64,000 nucleotides of DNA from an uncultured Chlorobiaceae bacterium (GTDB lineage: Bacteria; Bacteroidota; Chlorobiia; Chlorobiales; Chlorobiaceae), in contig CAJEXL010000007.1 in assembly GCA_903994365.1 (NCBI GenBank), positions 40,637 to 104,636 of the forward strand, given 5' to 3'. Numbering within the stretch: the first letter of the stretch is position 1; every line of letters begins with the position of its first letter. The notes beneath the pieces are model-generated. The model searched no databases. It saw only the letters and a list, made by a program, of their open reading frames with translations, and was not told the origin of the DNA. Positions 9,961 to 19,363 of the stretch are shown here, piece by piece. The position numbers were made by a program, and so were the translations under genes.

Positions 9961-10396
9961 CCCATCTGAAATCTATTCCGGGTGAGACAATAAGTCGATC
10001 GTAGTGTAGTGTTTTTCCGCTTTTCAGTTTGACTGTTCCTGCTGAGGGATTAATAGCCACCGCACTATCCGTGATAACGTTTACCCGATACCTGTTTTTC
10101 AGCGCGGTGTAGCTCTGTGTGATATCGGGTATGGTTTTCAAGCCTGTAATCACCCAGTTGCTGACAGGGCAGGTATGAAAAACCGTTTTTGGCTCCACAA
10201 GAGTAATCGAAAGAGATGGATCAAGCTTCCGGAGATATTTTGTAGCCGTAGCACCACCGAATCCTCCTCCAATAATCACCACACGGTTTGACGCGGCAAA
10301 TGCTGGCAATGAGGGAGCGATCATCCCCAAAGCAGAGCTTGCTGTGCCTGCAAGGAGCAGCTTACTGAAATCACGGCGAGACAGCTTATGATCCAT
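9941..10396 (-). pseudogene. soxF: soxF/fccB flavoprotein, N-terminal fragment only
   Basis: The 151 codons encode a Tat signal (LSRRDFSKLLLAGTASSALG) and the N-terminal FAD domain of a flavocytochrome c sulfide dehydrogenase-type flavoprotein: VVIIGGGFGGATAT, then FHTCPVSNWVI, whose Cys is the covalent flavin attachment site in this family. Similarity stops at SPGIDFRWDAIQGF, where the frame meets a TGA. The family is normally about 430 residues, so two thirds are missing. From this point the DNA codes for soxB in another frame. The start and its upstream region look normal, so a short useless peptide may still be made. Confidence 0.85.
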
Positions 10397-10782
10397 AACT
10401 ATATTTGCTTGTTACATTTCTGGTGAAACAGGTGCCAATTTAGATGCTTTTTCTCATCCTTGGTAATTCTCGGAAAGGCCGCTATAATGCCACAATAAAG
10501 TGGTAGTAACTGTCAAGGTGGAGTGGTGCGTGCGAGTTGTACAATCGACGGCGAAACGTAATTATACTATATAAGCAACTATATATCTATGTAATAAAAC
10601 GGATAAATCAGTGCAACTTTTTTTCAGATAAAAATTATTGTAGACGCGATAATTCGCTTGCAATGATTTCAGGTGGAGGAGAGGATAACCTCCGGGATTG
10701 ATCATTGCTTTTTTGTTATATTTCCGGCCATGTTGTGTAGCATACAAAGATGTAGACCGGGACTAACCATATTATTGCTGTT
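10397..10782. promoter_or_regulatory. intergenic region between soxF remnant and pucC-like gene
   Basis: 386 bases separate two divergent genes, so it should hold both promoters. It is AT-rich, especially at 10560-10640. I see no convincing -35/-10 pair, no tRNA or other RNA gene and no conserved small ORF. No clear Shine-Dalgarno sequence precedes the ATG at 10783. Confidence 0.4.
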
Positions 10783-12129
10783 ATGAAGAGAATCAACCTG
10801 ATCCGCCTCTCCCTTTTCCAGATGGGTTTCGGTATCATGCTCGGCTTTCTGCTCGATACCCTCAACCGGGTCATGACCACCGAGCTTCGCATCTCTGCGA
10901 CCATTGTTTTTGGTTTGATCAGTCTCAAGGAGTTGCTGGCTATTTTCGGTGTCAAGGTCTGGGTGGGCAACCTTTCGGATCGGTCGCAGATTTTCGGTCT
11001 GAAGCGCACTCCTTACATTCTGCTTGGTCTTCTCTGCTGTGTCTTCTCTTTCATGCTGGCTCCGGGCGCAGCTTATGAGGTGAGGGTTGGAGGAATTACC
11101 TTTTCCGAACTGCTCCCCGCCATGATGCGGGATATCGGGCTTCTGAAGCTTTCGATTATTTTTCTTGTTTTCGGCTTTGGTCTTCAGGTTGCCACAACCG
11201 CCTATTATGCCTTGCTGGCCGATACGGTTGGAGAGGAAAATATTGGCAAGGTGACCGGTGCGAGCTGGACGCTGATGGTGCTCACGACCATTGTTTCCAC
11301 CCGTATTGTCGGCTCCTTTCTTGATGTCTTTACCCCTGAGCGCCTGATAACGGTGGCTGAAATCGGAGGTCTTGCGGCGCTTGGTATCGGCCTTGTTTCC
11401 GTGGTTGGCGTTGAGCAGCGCAATGCTGAAGTTAAAGAGGGGAAGAGCAAGCACTCCCTCTCATTTTCGCAATCAATCCAGCTTCTCTCTTCATCGCCAA
11501 AAACCCTGTTGTTTGCTTCATATATCTTTATTTCGATTTTTGCGCTCTTTGCCAATGAAATTGTGATGGATCCTTTTGGTGCCCATGTTTTTGGTATGTC
11601 GGTTGGCACAACGACAAAACTGTTCAGGCCGACCATGGGTGGCACACAGCTTATTTTCATGCTCATTACCGGATTTCTCCTCAGCCGGATTGGTCAGAAA
11701 CGAGGAGCCCTCATTGGTAATATTTTTTGTATTATCGGGTTCGGTTTGCTGATTGTCGCAGCCTTTATTCGTGATGTTCAGTTCCTGCGCATTGCTCTGG
11801 TGGTGACAGGAGTCGGCCTTGGCGCATCAAGTGTTGCCAATATCTCCATGATGATGTCGATGACGGCGGGGCGCAGTGGCGTTTATATTGGTCTCTGGGG
11901 GACGGCGCAGAGCCTTGCCATTTTTATTGGCCATCTTGGTGCAGGTGTTATTATTGATCTGGTCTATTACTTTACAGGAGAGTACGTATGGGCTTATGTG
12001 GCTATTTTTGTGATGGAAATTTTGGCATTTACCATTGCAAGCCTCATGATTTCGCACATTTCAAAGGAAGCCTTTGAGGCTGAAAGTGAGGCAAAAATGG
12101 CGGAGCTTGCTCTTGCCCATAATGAGTGA
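10783..12129 (+). CDS. PucC/LhaA-family (bacterio)chlorophyll-associated MFS protein
   Basis: A 448-residue membrane protein with about 12 helices. The N-terminal pattern (LIRLSLFQMGFGIMLGFLLDTLNRVM, then WVGNLSDRSQIFGLKRTPYI) is that of the PucC/LhaA/Bch2 family (PUCC), a branch of the major facilitator superfamily needed for assembly of light-harvesting or pigment complexes in phototrophs. The substrate is thought to be a chlorophyll or an assembling complex. Its stop overlaps a possible start of the following radical SAM gene, which suggests co-transcription. Confidence 0.85.
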   Translation: MKRINLIRLSLFQMGFGIMLGFLLDTLNRVMTTELRISATIVFGLISLKELLAIFGVKVWVGNLSDRSQIFGLKRTPYILLGLLCCVFSFMLAPGAAYEVRVGGITFSELLPAMMRDIGLLKLSIIFLVFGFGLQVATTAYYALLADTVGEENIGKVTGASWTLMVLTTIVSTRIVGSFLDVFTPERLITVAEIGGLAALGIGLVSVVGVEQRNAEVKEGKSKHSLSFSQSIQLLSSSPKTLLFASYIFISIFALFANEIVMDPFGAHVFGMSVGTTTKLFRPTMGGTQLIFMLITGFLLSRIGQKRGALIGNIFCIIGFGLLIVAAFIRDVQFLRIALVVTGVGLGASSVANISMMMSMTAGRSGVYIGLWGTAQSLAIFIGHLGAGVIIDLVYYFTGEYVWAYVAIFVMEILAFTIASLMISHISKEAFEAESEAKMAELALAHNE

Positions 12130-12133
12130 TTGT

Positions 12134-13066
12134 ATGAAATATGTTTTTGGTCCGATATCCTCAAAACGGCTCGGCCAATCGCTTGGAGTCGACCTGCTTC
12201 CTCCCAAAAGTTGCACATGGAACTGTCTCTACTGCCAGTTGGGCAAGACAAGGAGCTTTGTTACCGAGCGACAGGAGTTTTTTCCCCGTGAAGATATTCT
12301 GGAGGAGATTGGGCAGGCATTGAAGGTCAACAGGAATCTCGACTGGATCACCTTTGTCGGTTCGGGTGAAACCATGCTTTACAAGGGAATTGGCTGGCTT
12401 ATTGCTCAAGTGAAAAAGCTCACCACCGTTCCCGTCGCGGTGATTACCAACGGATCGCTTCTTTATCTTCCTGAAGTTCGTGAGGAGCTGCTTCAGGCAG
12501 ATGCCGTGCTCCCGTCGCTTAATGCCGGGTCGGAGGCGCTCCATAACAAGATTGATCGGCCAGCCTCGGGATTGACGTTTCAGCAGCATGTTGACGGGCT
12601 TGTGGCTTTTCGCCATGAGTATCAAGGGATGCTCTGGATTGAGGTAATGCTGCTTGGCGGTATCAACGACAGCGATGAAGCTCTTCATGATCTCGCAAGA
12701 GTGCTTCAGCAGATCAATCCAGATATGGTGCATCTTGTACTGCCAACCAGGCCCGCTCCGGAACAGGAGATCAGACTTCCATCAGATGAGCGTCTTGAAC
12801 AGGCTATAGCTATCCTGTCGGAGGTTGCAATGGTTGTCAACCCGCTTAAAGGCAACATGGATCTGCGCAGTGCTCCCGACCTGCTTGAGGCTATTACCGC
12901 CATTGTCTCCCGCCATCCTGTGCAGCAGCGAGAGTTGCAGAAGGCTATTGCTGACCGTTTTGCCGCAGAGAGCACGAAGGTGGATGATGTCATGCAGACA
13001 TTGTTCGCTACTGGTCGTTTCAGTCGTGTTGAGCACAACGGTGAGCCCTATTGGGTGATGCGGTAA
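12134..13066 (+). CDS. radical SAM protein (COG0731-like)
   Basis: About 310 residues from the ATG at 12134; another ATG at 12122 overlaps the stop of the previous gene. The [4Fe-4S]/SAM motif CTWNCLYCQ (CX3CX2C) is near residue 30. The SAM-binding GSGETMLY and the later NGSLLYLPEVREEL fit a TIM-barrel radical SAM enzyme of the COG0731 type. The C-terminal 60-70 residues look like a small winged-helix domain (VQQRELQKAIADRF...YWVM). No substrate can be assigned. Confidence 0.75.
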   Translation: MKYVFGPISSKRLGQSLGVDLLPPKSCTWNCLYCQLGKTRSFVTERQEFFPREDILEEIGQALKVNRNLDWITFVGSGETMLYKGIGWLIAQVKKLTTVPVAVITNGSLLYLPEVREELLQADAVLPSLNAGSEALHNKIDRPASGLTFQQHVDGLVAFRHEYQGMLWIEVMLLGGINDSDEALHDLARVLQQINPDMVHLVLPTRPAPEQEIRLPSDERLEQAIAILSEVAMVVNPLKGNMDLRSAPDLLEAITAIVSRHPVQQRELQKAIADRFAAESTKVDDVMQTLFATGRFSRVEHNGEPYWVMR

Positions 13067-13082
13067 GGCGAAGAGTGTTGTT

Positions 13083-14543
13083 TTAGCAGCCGTTATGAGC
13101 TGCTTGGCAGGTGAGTGTAACTGTTGTTCCCTGGTTTGTTTCGCTTGTTACTGTTACTCTTATCTGCTGAAGGCCAGCAAGTTTTTTGACAATTGAGAGC
13201 CCAAGCCCAAGGCCTCCAGTGCTGGAACTTCTTGATTCATCGACCCGATAAAATCTTTCAAAGATGGCGTTCAGCTTCTCTTCAGGAATTCCGATTCCCT
13301 GGTCGCTGATGCTGCAGATAACGTTATCTTCTTTGCATTTAACCTCAATTGCTATTGATGAGCCGTATAAAGAGTACTTGATGGCGTTCGATAGAATATT
13401 TTCGAACATCATCTCAAGCATTCCCGGATCAGCCACAATGTGCGCGTTGTCTGCATGATTGACAGTTATTGCAATGTTTTTTGCCTGTGCGGTCGGAATA
13501 ATTCTTTCTACCACATTTTCAAGAAGTGGCAAGAGGGCTGCCTCCACAATGTGAGGTGTCATCTTGTTACTCTCGTAGCGGGCGAGCATCAATAACTGGT
13601 CGATCAGACGGGCCATGCGATTCAGCTCTTTGAGGCAGAACTGAATTTTTGTTTCATAATGCTCTCGTTCCCGGGGTTTGCGTATCAGCACTTCAAGGGT
13701 GCCCTTGACCACCGCCAGCGGCGTTTTCAGTTCGTGCGAAGCATCGGCGGTGAAATGTTTTTCACGCTGAAAGGCATCCTGCATTCTGTCGAACAGGGCA
13801 TTAATGGTTGCCGCCAGACGATATAACTCGTCATGATGGAAAGGTAACTGGATTCTTTGGTCAAGGTTACTCTGCGACATTTTTTCAGCCGTTGCAATAA
13901 CCTTTTCTATTGGGCTGATGCTTTTAATTGCAATTGAGCGTGTGAGAAGAAAAAGCGGAAGAAGTATAACGGGAAATGAAAAGAGAAAAATGTCTCGCAG
14001 GTCGTGCAGGACGATGAGTGAGTTTTTGAGGGGAACGGCAATAATGAGATATCCCTCAATGAGGCCATTCGGGTTGATAAGTGGTACCTGTGCCTGGCGT
14101 ACCATGGTACCCCCAAAATTGCTGTTAAAGTATGAGGTGCCAGGCTGGTTGCGATTAAATGAAAGCACGCACCATGAGAGGCTTACCGATTTATTAATGA
14201 CTTCGCCGTTATTGTTAACCAGTTGAATAAACTCAGTATCAACCTTTAACTTTTTTTTTGTCTGTTTTTGCTCATTTTCGTTGTCACCTCCGTCATCATC
14301 AATATTATCCTTGAAGCTCTCAAATCCCTTAAAATTATTCGGAGATATATTTGATTCGGAAAAGATTTCAGCAATCTCTTTTTTAATTTCATCGTCAAAT
14401 TGCTTGTAGACAATTTTTTCCACCATAAAGTAAATGGTGGTAAATACTATGGCGATTAAAAATGCAGTTGCTATGGTATAGTAAAATGCTATCCGGTTTC
14501 GCAAACTCATCACTGACAGCCATTGAAAAGGAGATCTCTTCAT
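13083..14543 (-). CDS. sensor histidine kinase, HAMP type
   Basis: A 486-residue membrane kinase. Two membrane helices (about residues 18-40 and 180-203) flank a periplasmic sensor domain with a striking acidic stretch (DDDGGDNENEQKQTKKK, residues 82-98). A HAMP linker follows, then the H box ADASHELKTPLAVV with H270, and the ATPase domain with N, G1 (DQGIGIPEE) and G2 (GLGLGLSIVKKL) boxes. Its start overlaps the stop of the response regulator by 4 bases, so the pair is translated together. The signal is unknown. The acidic loop could bind a cation (speculation). Confidence 0.9.
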   Translation of the reverse strand: MKRSPFQWLSVMSLRNRIAFYYTIATAFLIAIVFTTIYFMVEKIVYKQFDDEIKKEIAEIFSESNISPNNFKGFESFKDNIDDDGGDNENEQKQTKKKLKVDTEFIQLVNNNGEVINKSVSLSWCVLSFNRNQPGTSYFNSNFGGTMVRQAQVPLINPNGLIEGYLIIAVPLKNSLIVLHDLRDIFLFSFPVILLPLFLLTRSIAIKSISPIEKVIATAEKMSQSNLDQRIQLPFHHDELYRLAATINALFDRMQDAFQREKHFTADASHELKTPLAVVKGTLEVLIRKPREREHYETKIQFCLKELNRMARLIDQLLMLARYESNKMTPHIVEAALLPLLENVVERIIPTAQAKNIAITVNHADNAHIVADPGMLEMMFENILSNAIKYSLYGSSIAIEVKCKEDNVICSISDQGIGIPEEKLNAIFERFYRVDESRSSSTGGLGLGLSIVKKLAGLQQIRVTVTSETNQGTTVTLTCQAAHNGC

Positions 14544-15217
14544 GCCACTTCGGGTTCACGAACGATATAGCCAACGCCACGGATTGTCTGGATAAGATTT
14601 CCACAACCAGCCGCTTCAAGTTTACGGCGCAAAAAGGTGATATAGACATCAATCACCGAGGTGTCTGAGTCAAAATGGATATCCCAGACATGTTCAATGA
14701 TGCGGCTCCTGGTGCAGACACGGTCTTTGTTTCGAATCAGATATTCCAGCAGGGCAAATTCTTTGGGAGTCAGGGTTATTTCATTTAAACCGGCGAAGAC
14801 CTGATGGGTTGTAGGGTTGACGCTGACGCTTCCTGCGCTTAACGAGTCATCAGCCTTGTTTTTTGCTCTGAGCTGTACTCTGATGCGTGCCAGCAACTCT
14901 TCAAACTCAAAGGGTTTTTTTATGTAATCATTTGCTCCGGCATCCAGGCCGAAGACCACATCTTCAAGGGTATCTTTTGCAGTGAGAAAGAGAATTGGTA
15001 CCAGGCTGCCAGCTTTGCGCACCTGCCGGCAAACCTCAATACCGCTTAATGCGGGAATCATCCAGTCAACGATGAGCAGATCATAGTCGTTGGTCAGAGC
15101 CATATCCAGTCCGCTTTTTCCATCATAAGCGAGATCTACAGCAAAGTACTCCTCTTCAAGTCCATCTTTCAGAAAACCGGCTATTCCTGGCTCATCTTCA
15201 ATAATGAGAAGTCTCAT
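14540..15217 (-). CDS. OmpR/PhoB-family response regulator
   Basis: A 225-residue regulator. The receiver domain has the acidic pocket IEDE, phospho-acceptor D51 (LLIVDWMIP), and the conserved T/K pair LTAK and YIKKP. The C-terminal winged-helix DNA-binding domain (about 130-222) has LTPKEFALLEYLIRN and the IQTIRGVGYIVR wing. It is partnered with the overlapping kinase gene and preceded by a DUF4405 membrane gene 18 bases upstream. Confidence 0.93.
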   Translation of the reverse strand: MRLLIIEDEPGIAGFLKDGLEEEYFAVDLAYDGKSGLDMALTNDYDLLIVDWMIPALSGIEVCRQVRKAGSLVPILFLTAKDTLEDVVFGLDAGANDYIKKPFEFEELLARIRVQLRAKNKADDSLSAGSVSVNPTTHQVFAGLNEITLTPKEFALLEYLIRNKDRVCTRSRIIEHVWDIHFDSDTSVIDVYITFLRRKLEAAGCGNLIQTIRGVGYIVREPEVA

Positions 15218-15235
15218 GCGTTTGCGTGTTGAATG

Positions 15236-15766
15236 TTAATCTTTATCATCCTCTTTTGCTGTACTCTTGGTGCTGGCCAAGATATCGCCAAGAACCTCTT
15301 TTGCCTCTTTTCCATTGCTTTTTGCGATCTGTTCAACAGTTGCTGATGGATCATTGACCACAATTCCCTTTTTTCCGAGTTGTTCAACCAGAGCCGTCGG
15401 TGTGGTTTTCACAACCAGTGCAACAGTTTCAATTGAGGATGATGCAAGAGCGTATGCCGCCATCTTGGCCGGATTCTCTTTTTCCTCATCTTCACCGGAA
15501 AGAGGCAGTACTGAAGCAATTGTGATGAAGAGCGCTGCTCCAATAATTCCGATGGCAGTTTTTTTTGAGAAATAGGAGGTAAATTGTTTCCAGTTCGAGA
15601 AGACGTGGAGAGCGACACCGCAGACAAGAAGCCAGCTCAGCCATTTGTGTATTGGTTCAACCAGCCCGATTTCAATATCAAAGAAAATGAGGATGCCAGT
15701 GACTGCGGAAATAGTAAATGCTCCCACCGCAAGGGGGGTTGCCCATGATTTGATTGAACTGTTCAT
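15236..15766 (-). CDS. DUF4405-like membrane protein with cytoplasmic or periplasmic tail
   Basis: 176 residues. Three hydrophobic segments (about 12-29, 40-58 and 70-90) contain two His residues spaced like haem ligands (EPIHKWLSW and ALHVFSNWK), as in the DUF4405 family, which resembles cytochrome b561 domains. The last 85 residues are soluble and include VEQIAKSNGKEAKEVLGDIL, a short helical module. It is the first gene of an operon with the response regulator and kinase, so it may be part of the sensing system or its target. Haem binding is inferred only from the His pattern. Confidence 0.7.
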   Translation of the reverse strand: MNSSIKSWATPLAVGAFTISAVTGILIFFDIEIGLVEPIHKWLSWLLVCGVALHVFSNWKQFTSYFSKKTAIGIIGAALFITIASVLPLSGEDEEKENPAKMAAYALASSSIETVALVVKTTPTALVEQLGKKGIVVNDPSATVEQIAKSNGKEAKEVLGDILASTKSTAKEDDKD

Positions 15767-15931
15767 AGTATCGCGATGTTATTAAAATTAAATCTAAGTA
15801 TTTTTCAATGTCATTATTCGTTTTATACTGCTTACAATGTAGCATGGCGATTCTTAAAGAAGCCTGAGATGAAGCTTAAAATTTACTTAAATTTATAGGT
15901 GATTAACACCACTTATGCAACATGATGAACG

Positions 15932-16810
15932 ATGCGTTTTGACCATGATGCTCTGCGGATTCGTGAAGGTGAAGAGGTAGATCTTGCTGGCTGCCCGACA
16001 CTTGTCGATTTGGTGTATAGCTCCAAACAAGAGTACAGGGAGATGCTTGCTGACCATGTGGAGCAGTTGAGTAAACTGCAGCAGGTTCACTATGCTGACA
16101 ACCGTTATGCTCTGTTACTGATTTTTCAGGCGATGGATGCTGCTGGCAAGGATGGTATTATCCGGCATGTGATGTCCGGTATCAATCCGCAGGGGTGCCA
16201 GGTCTTCAGTTTCAAGCATCCCTCTGCTGAAGAGCTTGATCATGACTTTCTCTGGAGGAGCAACCGTTGTCTTCCTGAGCGTGGTCGTATCGGTATCTTT
16301 AACCGCTCCTATTACGAAGAGGTGCTTATTGTTCGCGTGCATCCTGAAATACTGGCCATGCAGGGTGTGCCGGATCGATTGATTAACGGGAAAAAAGTCT
16401 GGGAAGAGCGTTATCAGTCGATTGTTGCAATGGAAAACCACCTTTACCGAAATGGAACCAGAATTATTAAATTTTTTCTTCACCTCTCAAGAGAGGAGCA
16501 ACGGAAACGGTTTCTGGCTCGCATTGATGCGCCGGAGAAAAACTGGAAATTCAGTGTTGCCGATATTAAGGAGAGAAAGTACTGGAAGCACTATATGCAA
16601 GCCTATGAGGCCTGTTTCAGAGCGACAAGCACCAAACATGCGCCGTGGTATGTTGTTCCGGCAGATGACAAACAGAATGCCCGATTGATTGTGTCGCAGA
16701 TCATCGTTCATACGTTGACCGAGCTTGGCTTGTCCTATCCCTCGGCGAGTGAAGAACGGCTCAAAGAGCTGGCCGATATTCGTCACTCCCTGATGAATGA
16801 GCGAGGGTGA
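15932..16810 (+). CDS. ppk2: polyphosphate kinase 2 family
   Basis: A 292-residue soluble kinase of the PPK2 family. Walker A is [11 protein letters not shown], the lid-containing middle follows, and Walker B is [14 protein letters not shown]-type features such as [19 protein letters not shown] are intact. PPK2 enzymes move phosphate between polyphosphate and nucleotides. The single-domain length fits class I or class III members, and sequence alone does not settle whether ADP, GDP or AMP is the preferred acceptor. It stands alone, divergent from the DUF4405 operon. Confidence 0.9.
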   Translation: MRFDHDALRIREGEEVDLAGCPTLVDLVYSSKQEYREMLADHVEQLSKLQQVHYADNRYALLLIFQAMDAAGKDGIIRHVMSGINPQGCQVFSFKHPSAEELDHDFLWRSNRCLPERGRIGIFNRSYYEEVLIVRVHPEILAMQGVPDRLINGKKVWEERYQSIVAMENHLYRNGTRIIKFFLHLSREEQRKRFLARIDAPEKNWKFSVADIKERKYWKHYMQAYEACFRATSTKHAPWYVVPADDKQNARLIVSQIIVHTLTELGLSYPSASEERLKELADIRHSLMNERG

Positions 16811-16837
16811 TGGCGCGGTATGGTTGGTGAGAGGCAC

Positions 16838-17593
16838 TCAAAATCGCACAGCAATACCTCTTTCCCTGAGGTACTCTTTTGCTTCAAGAATTGAGTGTTG
16901 CCGGAAGTGAAAAATTGATGCGGCGAGTGCTGCGTCAGCGCAACCTTTGGTAAACCCTTCATAGAGGTGCTCCAGATTACCGGCGCCTCCGGATGCAATC
17001 ACCGGAATATGGACGGAGGTTGAGACTCTGCGGAGAATTTCGTTATCGTACCCCTCTTTGGTACCATCACGATCCATGCTGGTCAGGAGAATTTCTCCAG
17101 CGCCAAGTTCCTGCACCTTGTGTGCCCATTCAATTGCTTCATAAGGGGTTGTTTTTTTCCCCGAATGGGTATGCACCATGTAGTCGTTTCCTATTTTCTT
17201 GATGTCAATGGCAACTACAACGGCCTGTGAACCGTACTTTTCGGCAATGCGGGTAATCAGAGAGGGGTCATTGACGGCGGCAGTATTGACAGACACCTTG
17301 TCAGCACCGTGCAGAAAAACCTCCTTCGCCCGTTCAACGGAGCTGATGCCGCCCCCCACCGTGAGGGGGATAAAGACTTCCCCTGAGACCTTCAGCACCT
17401 CCTCAAGCGTTGTTTTGCGGGATTCAAGTGATGCTGAAATATCAAGAAAAACAAGCTCGTCAGCCAGTTCATTATTATAAAATCTCGCCTGTTCGAGGAT
17501 GGAACCCGCATCCCTCAACCCCTCAAAGTTTATTCCTTTTACAACTCTTCCGTCTCGCACATCAAGACAGGGGATGATTCGTTTTGCTAACAT
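16838..17593 (-). CDS. hisF: imidazole glycerol phosphate synthase, cyclase subunit
   Basis: A 251-residue TIM barrel. The frame is open from 17650, but the family begins at [18 protein letters not shown] at 17593. The two catalytic Asp are D11 (CLDVRDG) and the one in VVVAIDIKK. Phosphate-binding loops are LTVGGGIS and VIASGGAGN. With HisH it closes the imidazole ring in histidine synthesis. No other his gene is in the window. Confidence 0.95.
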   Translation of the reverse strand: MLAKRIIPCLDVRDGRVVKGINFEGLRDAGSILEQARFYNNELADELVFLDISASLESRKTTLEEVLKVSGEVFIPLTVGGGISSVERAKEVFLHGADKVSVNTAAVNDPSLITRIAEKYGSQAVVVAIDIKKIGNDYMVHTHSGKKTTPYEAIEWAHKVQELGAGEILLTSMDRDGTKEGYDNEILRRVSTSVHIPVIASGGAGNLEHLYEGFTKGCADAALAASIFHFRQHSILEAKEYLRERGIAVRF

Positions 17594-17720
17594 GACGTGT
17601 GTAGAGATGATGTGTTTACCGCTGTGCCTGGCACCGGTGTTCAGGTGCATTCTGCTCTGACAGCTATTTTTTTATATTGCCAATGTAAGCATTTAAAAAA
17701 TATTAATGTGAGAGTACAAG

Positions 17721-18233
17721 ATGGCAAAAAATCCGAAACCGCCTGGTGTGGCGATATGGGTATTGGTAACTCTTCTTTGGGGAACGGTGTTTTACTGGAC
17801 ATCGATTTTCATGTTGCAACTCTCCTCGGTCAGGCTGGGAGAGGGTACTTTTCACCCTTCAGACAAAGAAATGTGGAGTGTTTATGGCATTCAGGTTGTG
17901 GTGCTTATTCTCTTTGCGTTTGTTGCCATGGCCGTCAGGGGAGCCCTTGACCCTGGAAACAGAAAACAGATTCAGCGGTGGCAGAATATTTCGGAAGGAA
18001 AGGGGGAGAAGATCTTTATCTCTTTTGCCGGAAGTCTTGCAACCAGTTTTTTCTTTACCGCCCTTACGGCGTTGACCTTTCTTGGCAGCTCGAACTTTCT
18101 TGGTCTTGCGGTGACTTTTACCCTGCCGGTTATTTTGCTTGCCGCACTTTTTAATGTTGCAGCAGGTATAGCAGCATCACTGATTGTTGGCTTTATTTTT
18201 TTGATTGCAAAGGTGGGCCGAAAGCGTGCTTGA
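17721..18233 (+). CDS. hypothetical membrane protein
   Basis: A 170-residue protein with four hydrophobic helices: about 9-31, 54-76, 96-116 and 124-160 in two parts. No signature motif is visible and I do not recognise the family. A possible weak RBS (GTGAGAG) precedes the ATG. A strong bidirectional hairpin follows at 18267-18297. Confidence 0.6.
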   Translation: MAKNPKPPGVAIWVLVTLLWGTVFYWTSIFMLQLSSVRLGEGTFHPSDKEMWSVYGIQVVVLILFAFVAMAVRGALDPGNRKQIQRWQNISEGKGEKIFISFAGSLATSFFFTALTALTFLGSSNFLGLAVTFTLPVILLAALFNVAAGIAASLIVGFIFLIAKVGRKRA

Positions 18234-18266
18234 AGAGTATGGGTTGTCGTTGTGAGGCTGGAAATA

Positions 18267-18297
18267 AAAAAAGCACATCATCGCAATGTGCTTTTTT
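18267..18297. terminator. bidirectional intrinsic terminator
   Basis: GCACAT (18273-18278) pairs with ATGTGC (18286-18291) around a 7-base loop, and is flanked by A6 on the left and T6 on the right. It can therefore terminate transcription in both directions: the plus-strand membrane gene and the minus-strand tRNA-Ala, whose 3' end is 6 bases away. Confidence 0.85.
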
Positions 18298-18302
18298 ATC
18301 TG

Positions 18303-18375
18303 TGGAGCTAAGGAGACTCGAACTCCTGACCCTTTGCATGCCATGCAAATGCTCTACCAACTGAGCTATAGCCCC
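18303..18375 (-). tRNA. tRNA-Ala (anticodon GGC)
   Basis: Read on the minus strand, 73 bases fold as a full cloverleaf. The acceptor stem GGGGCTA pairs with TAGCTCC with one G-T pair and discriminator A. The D arm is GCTCAGTTGGTAGAGC. The anticodon arm TTTGC/GCAAA holds loop ATGGCAT with anticodon GGC. The T loop is TTCGAGT. CCA is not encoded. A terminator hairpin lies directly downstream. Confidence 0.95.
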
Positions 18376-18474
18376 GTGTCCAGAGGACTAATTAAAAGAA
18401 AAAAAAGTTGTTTTTCCAACTACTTTTGTCGTTTCTTTCGGATGGAAGCTGTTATTAATGCAAAATAAGCTGTT

Positions 18475-19356
18475 ATGTCTTTGTTGTTTGTTATCAAGGA
18501 AGGTTTTTCAAGTATTGGGCGGGCAAAATTACCAGCCGCTATTACCGTTACAATAAGTTTTTTCGCTCTTGTGCTCCTTGCTCTCTTTAGCACGGTATCT
18601 CTCAGTTTTATGGATGTTATCCAGGAGATTCGGAGCAGGGTTGAGCTTGAGGTTTTTCTCGGTGAATCAATCTCTGATCCCGATGCGATGAATATGACAG
18701 CGCACCTTAAAAGTTTTGAGGGGGTGCGGGAGGCTGTTTATGTTACCAGGGATGAGGCGGCGCGAACCTTTACGCATGACTTTGGAGAGGATATTGTCAG
18801 GATTCTGGGCTCAAACCCGCTGCCGAGGTCGATCAAGCTGAAGTTTCTGCCTGACTATGCGAGCCCGGAACGTCTTGAGCAAATTGTTCCGGAGATACGT
18901 GCCATCACTCAGGATGTTGATATTCGGTATAATCAGACATTTCTTGGCCAGGTTGAGCAGAATGCGCGGTTGTTTACGTTGGTCACCGGAGCCATTGGTA
19001 TTTTGATTTCAGTTGCCACTATTGTACTGATTGGCTACACCATTCGGCTTGCCATGTATTCGCGGAAAGAGAAGATCAGAACCATGCGTCTGGTCGGTGC
19101 AACGGCCTGGTTTATAGGGGCTCCTTATATTATCGAGGGGGCGATTCAGGGATTGCTTGCTGGAGCGCTCGCAGCCGGAGCGGTTTATCTGCTGTTTGAT
19201 CAACTGCTTTTCACCTATGAGCCAACTCTTTATCAAGTGGTACAATCTTCCGCGCTGCTTGTCTATCCAGCAACGGTTGTGCTTGGTCTCTGCCTCGGTA
19301 TTTTCGGCAGCGCACTCTCGGTGAGCAAATATCTCAGGGCTGCTTCGAAACGGTAA
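18475..19356 (+). CDS. ftsX: cell-division ABC transporter permease FtsX
   Basis: A 293-residue membrane protein of the FtsX/LolE type. The N-terminal helix follows GFSSIGRAKLPAAITVTISFFALVLLALFSTVSL. An extracytoplasmic domain spans about 55-165, and three C-terminal helices include the conserved YSRKEKIRTMRLVGATAWFI stretch. With FtsE it couples divisome assembly to peptidoglycan hydrolysis. The partner ftsE is not next to it, which is unlike many bacteria. Confidence 0.88.
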   Translation: MSLLFVIKEGFSSIGRAKLPAAITVTISFFALVLLALFSTVSLSFMDVIQEIRSRVELEVFLGESISDPDAMNMTAHLKSFEGVREAVYVTRDEAARTFTHDFGEDIVRILGSNPLPRSIKLKFLPDYASPERLEQIVPEIRAITQDVDIRYNQTFLGQVEQNARLFTLVTGAIGILISVATIVLIGYTIRLAMYSRKEKIRTMRLVGATAWFIGAPYIIEGAIQGLLAGALAAGAVYLLFDQLLFTYEPTLYQVVQSSALLVYPATVVLGLCLGIFGSALSVSKYLRAASKR

Positions 19357-19363
19357 TCACCAG

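Noticed and set aside
9397..9969. 190-codon plus-strand frame over the soxB remnant
   Set aside because: The minus-strand frame carries conserved SoxB motifs; the plus-strand product has none.
10702..11454. 250-codon minus-strand open frame, rich in Asn/Lys/Glu
   Set aside because: Antisense to the 5' part of the PucC-like gene, which has clear helices and motifs on the plus strand.
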